Assembly (NCBI GenBank): GCA_021775655.1
Contig: JAJFHK010000403.1
Location: forward strand, 1-17,236
DNA length: 17,236 bases
Source: Filomicrobium sp.
GTDB taxonomy: Bacteria > Pseudomonadota > Alphaproteobacteria > Rhizobiales > Hyphomicrobiaceae
Reading direction: 5' to 3'
Both the position numbers and the translations under genes were made by a program. A model generated the notes under the pieces. That model had not been told where the DNA came from. It did not search any database and was given only the letters and a program-made list of their open reading frames with translations. The stretch's first letter is position 1; each line of letters starts with the position of its first letter. This document shows positions 8,538-15,579 of the stretch, piece after piece.

Positions 8538-8997
8538 GCTTTCTCCCTTGCAAATCCTGCTGGATAAATCTCTTGAACGGTGTTTCTCGCGCGCTTTTGA
8601 CAGTAGGTCAATTTACTCGGCTTCTTGACGGCTGCGATGGACCTTGGGAATGGGATTCAACTGCTCGGGAGGCTAATCGGAGTCGAATTGGTCAGCATAT
8701 TACCGGGAAGTTTGTCTTTTCTGGAGCGGAAGTAATAGCTTAGTGGGATATCGTTGCTTTCGGAAATCGTATTTGGCTTGCGGTGGCCCCGATTGAGTGA
8801 TCCAGTTTCAATGGGCGAGGACCAACTGCTGAGGTTGTTCTACGAACCATTCTTTCGATGCGCAGAGTGGGGATGGACTGAAGCAGTCGTTCAAAGAAAT
8901 TACGAAAAGCCTGTTGGCGCTTCGGTTGGCTGGGTAGCGTCGGCTAAACCGTTGCTCGCAATCGTTTCAGCGAACGTTTCGCGACTTCCGCAGCTGC
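8538..8997. other. Non-coding gap between uvrD stop and patatin start
   Basis: About 460 bases with no gene I can support. A plus-strand frame from 8754 to 9062 runs into the uvrD coding region, has no ribosome site and shows no recognisable features. The patatin-side part holds a candidate operator/-35 element (listed separately). Close to the uvrD stop, GCGAA-CGT-TTCGC at 8970-8982 can form a five-base-pair hairpin on either strand, but no T tract follows it, so it is a poor terminator. Confidence 0.5.
8597..8611. promoter_or_regulatory. Inverted repeat TTGAC-N5-GTCAA upstream of patatin gene: candidate operator over a -35 box
   Basis: TTGAC-AGTAG-GTCAA is a perfect 5+5 inverted repeat with a five-base spacer. 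Its centre lies about 67 bases upstream of the patatin TTG start. Read on the minus strand, its left arm continues as TTGACC, a good -35 hexamer, though the hexamer 17 bases further on is a poor -10. A dimeric regulator bound here would block or recruit polymerase. The regulator is unknown. Confidence 0.3.
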
Positions 8998-11754
8998 CTA
9001 ATGCCGCTCGACAAAATCGGCAGCCACACGTTTTTCCCCGGCCTTTTCGAACTCGATTGTGAGCTTGTTACCGTCGACTTCGAGAATCGCTCCGTAACCA
9101 AATTTCTGATGGAAGACGCGCTCGCCTTTGACGTAGTCGGTGATGATCGTTGATGAGGCGACGAGTTCGCCTTCAATGGTCTTTGGCGATCGGGGGGCAC
9201 GGCGCTTCTTGGCCTTCTTGTCGAATTCGGCGCGGGTCTCGGCCTGCCACGCCTGCGCGCGCTTCCATCCTGGAGTGTCATAGCTCTTGTCGGAGCGCTC
9301 CTGCCATTCGGTGCTGGCGGCGCTGCGGTCGAAGCGATTTTGTCCGTATGGATTTCCAAACGCGCTTGTTGAAGCGAAGTTTTTATATTGACCCGAGAAA
9401 GGGGAAGAAGCTTCTTTTACGTCGACGTGCGCCTCGGGCAATTCATCCACGAATCTAGACGGCATCGCCGACTGATACAGCCCGCGCGTGCGGCGGTTCT
9501 GTGTGAAGGACACGTGTGCATTCTTCTTGGCGCGTGTGAGGCCGACGTAGGCGAGGCGGCGCTCTTCCTCAAGACCGGCCTTGCCGGACTCATCGAGCGT
9601 GCGCTGGCTTGGGAAAAGTCCTTCTTCCCAGCCGGTGAGAAAGACTGTGTCGAACTCCAGGCCCTTTGCAGCGTGGAGCGTCATGATCGATACGCGGTCA
9701 CCATCGTTGGCCTTGTCGGCATCCATAACGAGCGAAACATGCTCCAAGAAGCCGGCCATCGATTCAAACTCGTGCATGAAACGGACGAGTTCTTTGAGGT
9801 TCTCAAGACGTGATTGAGCTTGCGGGCTTTTGTCTTTCTGCCACATGGCGGTGTAGCCAGACTCATCTAGGATTAATTCGGCAAGTTCGGTATGCGAAAT
9901 CTGGTTCAGCTGCTTGCGCCAACGTTCGAAACTCGCAATTAGATCAGTGAGAGAGCGGCGTGCCTTCCCTGCGATCTCCTCGGTTTCGACGATCATTCGA
10001 GAGGCCTGGAACATCGAGACGTCGCGTTTGCGTGCTAATTCTCGAATGCGCTTGACGGAGGTATCACCGATACCACGCTTAGGCACATTGACAACGCGCT
10101 CGAACTTGAGGTCGTGGTCGGGATTCACGGTTAGTTCGAGATAGGCAATGGCGTCTTTGATTTCGGCGCGCTCATAGAAGCGTGGGCCGCCGATGACTCG
10201 GTAAGGCATGCCGGTGGTAATGAAGCGGTCTTCGAGTACGCGCATTTGATACGACGCGCGCACGAGGATGGCGATCTCGTTTAGGGAATGGCCATCGCGG
10301 CGTGCAGCTTCGATGTCGTCGGAAACAGTACGTGCTTCTTCCTCGTCGTCCCACAGGCCCATGACAGTGACTTTGTCGCCGTTGTCACCGTCGGTAAAAA
10401 GCGTCTTGCCGAGGCGGCCCTCGTTCGCCGTGATGAGGTGCGAAGCGGCGGCAAGGATGTGACCGGTTGAACGATAATTCCGCTCCAGGCGAATAACTGT
10501 CGCGCCGGGGAAGTCCTGGTCGAAGCGCAGGATATTGTCGACTTCGGCTCCGCGCCAGCCGTAGATCGATTGGTCGTCGTCGCCAACGCAGCATATGTTG
10601 GTTTTACCGCTGCGCTCGGGCGAGGTTCCAGCGAGGAGGCGCAACCACATGTACTGGGCAACGTTCGTGTCTTGGTATTCGTCCACCAGGATGTAGCGGA
10701 ACCGCTTGTGGTATTGGGCGAGAACATCCGGATTTTCCATGAATAAGCGCAAACTTTCGAGCAGCAGGTCACCAAAATCGCAGGCGTTCAGTTCTTTCAA
10801 GCGACGCTGATAGGCGACGTACAAGTCACGGCCCTTGCCGGCGGCGAAGCCGTAAGCTTCGTTTTGCGGAACTTTATTGGGGGTTAGGCCACGGTTCTTC
10901 CAGCTGTCGATCAATCCGGCGAGCTGACGGGCAGGCCAGCGGTCCTTGTCGAGACCTTCGGCTTCGATGACTTGCTTCATGAGGCGGAGCTGGTCGTCGG
11001 TGTCGAGAATGGTGAAGCCTTGCTTGAGGCCGACGAGCTCGGAGTGGCGGCGCAATATCTTGACGCCGATCGAGTGGAAGGTGCCGAGCCAGGGCATGCC
11101 CTCGACCGAGTCGCCCATATATTTTTCGATCCGTTCCTTCATCTCGCGTGCGGCCTTGTTGGTGAAGGTCACGGCGAGGATCTGCGATGGGTAGGCAGCG
11201 CCTGTTGCGAGGATGTGCGCAATACGCGTTGTTAGAACACGCGTCTTGCCTGTACCGGCTCCGGCGAGAACGAGAACAGGGCCTTCAAGTGTTTTGACAG
11301 CGAGGCATTGCTCGGGATTGAGGTGTTCGAGGTAGGCGGCGTTGTGGCCTGCCCTAGCCTGCGGTGTACGAGAGGCAAGAGCGCGCTCTGAAATTGATCC
11401 ACTGCCCGGCGGCGGGGGAGCGGGTTCTGCCGGTGCCGGAGGAACTAGCGATTCGTCGCCGAACGGGGCCCAGTCGTCTGTTGGGACTTTCTCGGAGTCG
11501 TTGCCGTAGTTGAATGGTGGTTCCTCATCGCCGCGACTTGGATCGTCGTCGTAAGATAAGGGCGATTCCTGAAAGGCAGATTCGGCAGCAGGTGCCGCGC
11601 CGTCCGCATCATCATTTTGCGGAAGGTCGAAGGGAATATCGTCGTTCTCCGGCTCGGGCGAAGCTCCTGCCTCGGGCGTGAACGCGATATGTTCGTCGAA
11701 CGGAAGCTCTGGGGCGTCGAGCTTTGCTGCCTTGGTCTTGCGAGTCGCTGTCAT
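8998..11754 (-). CDS. uvrD: UvrD/PcrA-type superfamily 1 ATP-dependent DNA helicase
   Basis: A 918-residue 3'-to-5' helicase with every SF1A motif: Q motif LNPEQ, Walker A AGAGTGKT (about residues 164-171), TFTNKAAREM, GTFHSIG, Walker B ILVDEYQDT, GDDDQSIYGWRGA, ERNYRST, the motif V region TLHAAKGLEFDTVF, EEGLFPSQR and the motif VI region ERRLAYVGLTRAKK. The C-terminus ends in the Tudor-like fold of PcrA/UvrD (GERVFHQKFGYGAI), which binds RNA polymerase in known members. The family works in nucleotide excision repair, mismatch repair and clearing of stalled polymerase. About 145 N-terminal residues before the helicase core are acidic, proline-rich and probably disordered, which makes the protein longer than the E. 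coli homologue (about 720). I chose the ATG at 11754 because a TATACT -10 box lies just upstream, between it and the in-frame TTG at 11787; the TTG would therefore not be transcribed from that promoter. Confidence 0.95.
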   Translation of the reverse strand: MTATRKTKAAKLDAPELPFDEHIAFTPEAGASPEPENDDIPFDLPQNDDADGAAPAAESAFQESPLSYDDDPSRGDEEPPFNYGNDSEKVPTDDWAPFGDESLVPPAPAEPAPPPPGSGSISERALASRTPQARAGHNAAYLEHLNPEQCLAVKTLEGPVLVLAGAGTGKTRVLTTRIAHILATGAAYPSQILAVTFTNKAAREMKERIEKYMGDSVEGMPWLGTFHSIGVKILRRHSELVGLKQGFTILDTDDQLRLMKQVIEAEGLDKDRWPARQLAGLIDSWKNRGLTPNKVPQNEAYGFAAGKGRDLYVAYQRRLKELNACDFGDLLLESLRLFMENPDVLAQYHKRFRYILVDEYQDTNVAQYMWLRLLAGTSPERSGKTNICCVGDDDQSIYGWRGAEVDNILRFDQDFPGATVIRLERNYRSTGHILAAASHLITANEGRLGKTLFTDGDNGDKVTVMGLWDDEEEARTVSDDIEAARRDGHSLNEIAILVRASYQMRVLEDRFITTGMPYRVIGGPRFYERAEIKDAIAYLELTVNPDHDLKFERVVNVPKRGIGDTSVKRIRELARKRDVSMFQASRMIVETEEIAGKARRSLTDLIASFERWRKQLNQISHTELAELILDESGYTAMWQKDKSPQAQSRLENLKELVRFMHEFESMAGFLEHVSLVMDADKANDGDRVSIMTLHAAKGLEFDTVFLTGWEEGLFPSQRTLDESGKAGLEEERRLAYVGLTRAKKNAHVSFTQNRRTRGLYQSAMPSRFVDELPEAHVDVKEASSPFSGQYKNFASTSAFGNPYGQNRFDRSAASTEWQERSDKSYDTPGWKRAQAWQAETRAEFDKKAKKRRAPRSPKTIEGELVASSTIITDYVKGERVFHQKFGYGAILEVDGNKLTIEFEKAGEKRVAADFVERH

Positions 11755-11789
11755 CGTACCAGTATAACAGGGTTTTCGGGGCCGCAATC
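11755..11789 (-). promoter_or_regulatory. Promoter of uvrD, placed for a leaderless transcript
   Basis: On the minus strand a near-consensus -10 box, TATACT (11761-11766), ends six bases before the uvrD ATG. Transcription normally starts about seven bases after the -10 box, which is the A of that ATG. The -35 is weak (TTGCGG with a 15-base spacer, or GATTGC with 17). No Shine-Dalgarno precedes the ATG, as expected for a leaderless message. Confidence 0.55.
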
Positions 11790-11866
11790 AGGCTGCCGAT
11801 ATGGGTCCACAAGGGGATCGGAATGCCGGAGTGACTGGCTTCACGGGCGTATCAGGGGGAGTTGAG

Positions 11867-11929
11867 TTGCGCTTCATGAAGGCAATTGCGTATCTGATCA
11901 CGGTTCTGGCGCGCTCAATATCGTCCTAA
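11867..11929 (+). CDS. Candidate 20-codon leader or micro-ORF upstream of the FMN protein gene
   Basis: A TTG start preceded at five bases by a strong AGGGGGAG ribosome site (11854-11861), running to TAA at 11927-11929. The peptide is basic then hydrophobic (RFMKAIAYLITVLARSISS after the start). It lies in the same frame as the downstream gene, whose ATG begins 18 bases after the TAA. It could be a leader peptide that couples translation, a very small membrane peptide, or chance. The ribosome site is much better than that of the downstream gene, which is why it is listed. Confidence 0.3.
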   Translation: MRFMKAIAYLITVLARSISS

Positions 11930-11947
11930 CATTTGAAAGTTGCACCC

Positions 11948-13480
11948 ATGATGGATGTGGATTGGCTGGATTTATTCACGATGAAGGGCCTCAACGTCTT
12001 GTCGTCGTTGTTTGTCCTGGCGATTGGGTTGCTTGCCCTGCTTGTCATTATTCTGTTCATAATCGACGTAACGCAGACCAGCGATGCTGTGCGGCGCAAC
12101 TATCCGGTGATTGGCCGGTTCCGTTACATCTTTTCAACACTCGGCGAATTCTTCCGGCAATATTTTTTCGCCATGGACCGCGAAGAGATGCCTTTCAATC
12201 GGGCTGAACGCGAGTGGGTCGACCGTTCATCGAAGGGGTATGACAATACGGTTGCATTCGGATCGACACAGAATCTCAGACCAGTAGGGACTGTTATATT
12301 CGTCAACTGTCCATTTCCGACGCTCGAAGAGGACGCTTCGCCTGCACCCAATGTTGTGATCGGCAGGGGGTGTCTCAACCCCTACGAGCCGCAATCGATC
12401 ATCAATATTTCGGGCATGAGCTATGGGGCGCTTTCGAAACCGGCAGTGAGGGCGCTTTCAAAGGGTGCTGCGATGGCGAATTGCTGGCTCAATACCGGTG
12501 AAGGCGCGCTTTCGCCCTGGCACCTCGAAGGCAATTGCGATGTGGTCTTTCAGATAGGCACAGCGAAATACGGAGTTAGGGCGCCTGATGGCAAGCTAGA
12601 TCCAGTCAAGCTCAAGGCGATCGCGGCTTTGCCACAGGTGAAGATGTTCGAACTCAAAATGAGCCAGGGCGCTAAGCCAGGGAAAGGCGGTATTCTTCCG
12701 GCAGCAAAAGTCACCGAGGAAATTTCAAAGATCCGCAGCATTCCAGCAGGGGTGCCGTCGATTTCTCCTAACAGGCATCCAGAGATCAATAACGTGGGGG
12801 AACTGCTCGACTACCTTTCGATTATCCGCGAAACGACTGGTAAACCAACGGGCTTTAAGACCGTCGTTGGGGCATACGGTTGGCTGGAGAACATGTGTCA
12901 GGAAATCCATCGGCGGGGCGAGCCTTGCGGGCCGGATTTCATCACCATCGACGGGGGTGATGGCGGTACGGGTGCCGCACCGATGGCGCTCATGGATCAC
13001 GTTGGACTGCCGTTGCGCGAAGCTTTGCCGATGGTAGTGGATATTCTATCCCGCTACGGCCTCAGGCAGCGCATCCGAGTGATTGCATCGGGAAAGCTTA
13101 TTACGCCTGCTGATGTGGCTTGGGCCTATTGCACCGGAGCCGATGTGGTTGTCTCGGCGCGCGGATTTATGTTCTCGCTCGGATGCATTCAGGCGATGAA
13201 GTGCAACAGGAATACATGTCCGACGGGTATCACGACGCACGACAAACGGCTCCAACGAGGACTCGATCCAGAAGACAAGGCTGTGCGCGTGAAGAATTTC
13301 GTTGATGGGATTCGTAAAGGCGTTGGAATGATTGCACACTCTTGCGGAGTGCCGCATCCGCGCGCGTTGAAGCGCTTCCATTGCCGTATTGTCCAAGAAA
13401 ACGGTCGCTCGGTTCCGATGGATGAACTCTACCCGCCCGTCGAGCCACTGGAAGCGTATCGCGTGAATGTAAACTCTTGA
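11948..13480 (+). CDS. Membrane-anchored FMN-binding glutamate synthase family protein
   Basis: A 510-residue protein with one N-terminal membrane helix (about residues 17-39) and then the FMN/Fe-S synthase barrel of glutamate synthase. Visible family elements are ISGMSYGALSKPA, the N-T-G-E-G-A-L-S active-site loop, the Lys-rich SQGAKPGKGG stretch, the phosphate-binding IDGGDGGTGAAP, and the 3Fe-4S cysteines in the C-x5-C-x4-C pattern (Cys413, Cys419, Cys424, in GCIQAMKCNRNTCPTG). It has no glutamine amidotransferase domain and no ferredoxin domain, so it is not a complete glutamate synthase; related stand-alone proteins are common in Proteobacteria and their reaction is not established. The ATG at 11948 is preferred; an in-frame TTG at 11933 would add five residues but has no ribosome site. 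Even the ATG has only a weak GAAAG ahead of it. It diverges from uvrD and converges on the ClC gene. Confidence 0.88.
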   Translation: MMDVDWLDLFTMKGLNVLSSLFVLAIGLLALLVIILFIIDVTQTSDAVRRNYPVIGRFRYIFSTLGEFFRQYFFAMDREEMPFNRAEREWVDRSSKGYDNTVAFGSTQNLRPVGTVIFVNCPFPTLEEDASPAPNVVIGRGCLNPYEPQSIINISGMSYGALSKPAVRALSKGAAMANCWLNTGEGALSPWHLEGNCDVVFQIGTAKYGVRAPDGKLDPVKLKAIAALPQVKMFELKMSQGAKPGKGGILPAAKVTEEISKIRSIPAGVPSISPNRHPEINNVGELLDYLSIIRETTGKPTGFKTVVGAYGWLENMCQEIHRRGEPCGPDFITIDGGDGGTGAAPMALMDHVGLPLREALPMVVDILSRYGLRQRIRVIASGKLITPADVAWAYCTGADVVVSARGFMFSLGCIQAMKCNRNTCPTGITTHDKRLQRGLDPEDKAVRVKNFVDGIRKGVGMIAHSCGVPHPRALKRFHCRIVQENGRSVPMDELYPPVEPLEAYRVNVNS

Positions 13481-13494
13481 GCGCAAACCTACTT

Positions 13495-15234
13495 CTAACG
13501 GTGCTCTTCGACAGCGGCGTCGATGAGGGCCTTGTTGAAGAGGTTGAGGGCCTTTAAGCGGTCGGCGTGGCCGATGATGAGGGTCGGATCGTTGGAAGAG
13601 ACTACGGCGATGCGCGGAGTCCCATGCCGGTCGAATTCGCGCAGCGCGCGTTCCAGGTTATCGGTTGCCATCAGCCATGGGGCTTCATTGTCTTCGAGAT
13701 GGACAGGGGCGGCATCAGGATCGACCGGCGTCATAAAGGCGTCAACGTGCAAGCGCCGTTGGATGGATTTGTGTGGGCCTTCCTGCAGGAACAAACCGCG
13801 CCTGCCGAGTTGCCAATAGAAAAGTGAATGTCCAAGGAATGCCTGCGTCACACCCACTGCGATTGAAACGGTGAGTAGCAGCGCGATGGTCATCGTGTAG
13901 CCGCCGGTCAATTCGAAAACGATCAGCGTCGTTGATAACGGTGCGCCGAGTACGCTGGCGGCGACCGCGCCCATTCCCAGAATCGCATAAAGGCCCTGGC
14001 TCGATCCGATTTCTGGAAAAACGGATGTTGCAATAAGGCCGAATGCGGAGCCGGTCATTGCACCAAGATAGAGCGAAGGTGAAAATATGCCGCCGGCAAA
14101 TCGGCAGGCCAGTGAAATCGCCGTTGCTGCAGTCTTGGCAACAATGAGCGCCAACAACAGTATCAACGGCAACTCGCGTTGAAGTGCTTCGTTGGTGGCT
14201 TCGTAGCCGACTCCCAGAACCTGCGGAAAAAACACCGCGATGGCGCCAACCATCAAGCCGCCGATGCCGGTGCGAATCCATAATGGCATCTCGAAGCGCC
14301 AAGAAATTCGATCGGTCGCCATTAGGGCGACTTCGAAAATGATCGCGACGGCAGCGCACGTCAGGCCCAACAATGCAAAGGCGGGAAACTCCCAATAGGA
14401 TGTGATGGAATAGTTGGGGATCAGGAATGCTGTCGCGTTGTCGAAGTGGATGCGGGAAATAATGGCGGCGGCGACGCTTGCGATGACGGTCGGCACAAGT
14501 GCGCGAAATGCGTAGTGTGTGAGGATAACCTCGTGTGCAAACAGCACACCGGCAATCGGAGCATTGAAGGAAGCTGAAACTGCGGCTGCAACACCGCAGG
14601 CCAGCAACGTGCGGCGGGCACCCTGGGAGAGCTTGAAGAAGTCCTCGATCATTGCCGCGAATGTTGCGCCCAGATGCACAATAGGTCCTTCGCGTCCGAC
14701 GCTTGCTCCTGACCCGATGGAGATCGCCGACAAAAGCGCACTGAAGAAGCCAACTTTTGGATCGATGTGCGAATTATGAATTGCACGGGCTTCTATGACA
14801 TCGGCAACTCCATGTGCGCGGCGCCCCGGCATAAAGTGTTGCAAAAGGTACCCGACGATCATGCCACCGATGGCGGGGGCGACCAATACAACCCAAAAGG
14901 GTGTACCGGCGGCGGCGGTTGCTACATTCTCGCTGCTTGTTCCAAGCCAGGGCAATTGCACGAGGCCGATCAACCAGCGAAACCCAATGGCTGCATAGGC
15001 GACAAGGATGCTGATGACCAATGCCAGCAGCCACACGAGCATCTGCCGATCAGAGAAAAAATCGCGCAAGTTGACGCCAAAACGAGCTTCGAGAAGTTGC
15101 TTGGCCCGAGAAAAAAGTGCGGAGAAGTGTGCTGTGAGCGGGGGAGCGGTCGGCGCGGAGGCGGGCTGCTCGCTGGTGTCGCTTTTCCCTGAGGGAAGAT
15201 CCTCCTGAGGGGCCGTTTCTTCTTCCTGTTGCAT
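13495..15234 (-). CDS. ClC-family chloride channel or transporter with C-terminal CBS-like region
   Basis: A 579-residue protein. About 60 disordered, acidic/proline-rich N-terminal residues precede the ClC membrane domain. The selectivity-filter motifs are GSGAS (174-178, GSGIP in E. coli ClC), GREGP (180-184) with the gating Glu182, and GGIFSP (381-386). The internal proton-transfer glutamate of the E. coli exchanger (Glu203) aligns with Val236 in LFAHEVIL, as in ClC channels, and the Tyr445 position aligns with Phe472 (Tyr473 follows). After the membrane domain a region from about residue 490 looks like one weak CBS domain (VDAFMTP, then a Val/Ile-rich strand near IAVVSSNDPTLIIG). Members move chloride, or exchange it for protons, across the inner membrane. 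The start ATG has no adjoining ribosome site; a strong one lies 29 bases upstream (see separate entry). The stop is 14 bases from that of the convergent FMN protein gene. Confidence 0.93.
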   Translation of the reverse strand: MQQEEETAPQEDLPSGKSDTSEQPASAPTAPPLTAHFSALFSRAKQLLEARFGVNLRDFFSDRQMLVWLLALVISILVAYAAIGFRWLIGLVQLPWLGTSSENVATAAAGTPFWVVLVAPAIGGMIVGYLLQHFMPGRRAHGVADVIEARAIHNSHIDPKVGFFSALLSAISIGSGASVGREGPIVHLGATFAAMIEDFFKLSQGARRTLLACGVAAAVSASFNAPIAGVLFAHEVILTHYAFRALVPTVIASVAAAIISRIHFDNATAFLIPNYSITSYWEFPAFALLGLTCAAVAIIFEVALMATDRISWRFEMPLWIRTGIGGLMVGAIAVFFPQVLGVGYEATNEALQRELPLILLLALIVAKTAATAISLACRFAGGIFSPSLYLGAMTGSAFGLIATSVFPEIGSSQGLYAILGMGAVAASVLGAPLSTTLIVFELTGGYTMTIALLLTVSIAVGVTQAFLGHSLFYWQLGRRGLFLQEGPHKSIQRRLHVDAFMTPVDPDAAPVHLEDNEAPWLMATDNLERALREFDRHGTPRIAVVSSNDPTLIIGHADRLKALNLFNKALIDAAVEEHR

Positions 15235-15253
15235 GCCCCAGCCTGATTGATCC

Positions 15254-15271
15254 CAAACAGCTATCCTCCTT
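15254..15271 (-). promoter_or_regulatory. Strong Shine-Dalgarno AAGGAGGA paired with a TTG in the wrong frame for the ClC gene
   Basis: AAGGAGGA at 15264-15271 (minus strand) is followed after seven bases by TTG at 15254-15256. That TTG opens a frame ending at 15050 that overlaps the ClC gene out of frame and encodes an Arg/Ser-rich sequence of no recognisable kind. The annotated ClC ATG is 29 bases from this ribosome site. In the ClC frame the codon next to it is ATA. A hexamer TATACA at 15293-15298 could be the -10 of this transcript. Confidence 0.45.
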
Positions 15272-15405
15272 CGTTATCACTTTAATGTGCGGTGTATAGC
15301 GAGGAAGCGTGCAGAGCCTATCATAACTCCACGATGAGGATTACGCAGTGCAGCAAAAAGGCTGTCCCAATCCCGGCATTGTTATGCGATAAGTGGATTC
15401 AGCCC

Positions 15406-15446
15406 AGAATTCTCACAGGGATCCAGTATTCTCACAGGGATTCGGT
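15406..15446. repeat. 19-base tandem repeat, two copies plus a partial third
   Basis: The core ATTCTCACAGGGAT occurs at 15409-15422 and 15428-15441, exactly 19 bases apart. The full unit is CAGAATTCTCACAGGGATC, then CAGTATTCTCACAGGGATT, then the degenerate fragment CGGTAT. The units differ at two positions. They lie about 140-175 bases upstream of the AsmA start. A 19-base period is not a helical multiple; paired protein-binding sites or a slippage duplication are both possible. Confidence 0.75.
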
Positions 15447-15579
15447 ATGGGCTTGAGGGAGATCTGCAGATGTCCCCGACGGGGCATGTGGCGGCAAATG
15501 GCGTTGCGGACACGGTTACTTGGCCGAGTGCGCACCTTTGCGCTGCCTTGCCCGGCCGCGATGAGGACTGGAGGCGGAA

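Larger units (their letters stand above)
15235..15579. other. Divergent intergenic region between ClC and AsmA genes
   Basis: About 345 bases separating two divergent genes, so it should hold both promoters. On the ClC side there is the strong ribosome site and a possible TATACA -10. On the AsmA side there is the 19-base tandem repeat and, at its end, the AsmA ribosome site. The short open frame from 15393 runs into the AsmA gene out of frame and looks spurious. No terminator or RNA gene was recognised. Confidence 0.5.

Noticed and set aside
8970..8982. GCGAA-CGT-TTCGC hairpin just after the uvrD stop as a terminator
   Set aside because: Short stem, no following T run.
8754..9062. A 102-codon plus-strand frame downstream of uvrD
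   Set aside because: TTG start, no ribosome site, no recognisable motif, and it runs antisense into the uvrD coding region.
13481..13494. A terminator between the convergent FMN-protein and ClC genes
   Set aside because: Only 14 bases separate the stops and no hairpin with a T run is visible.
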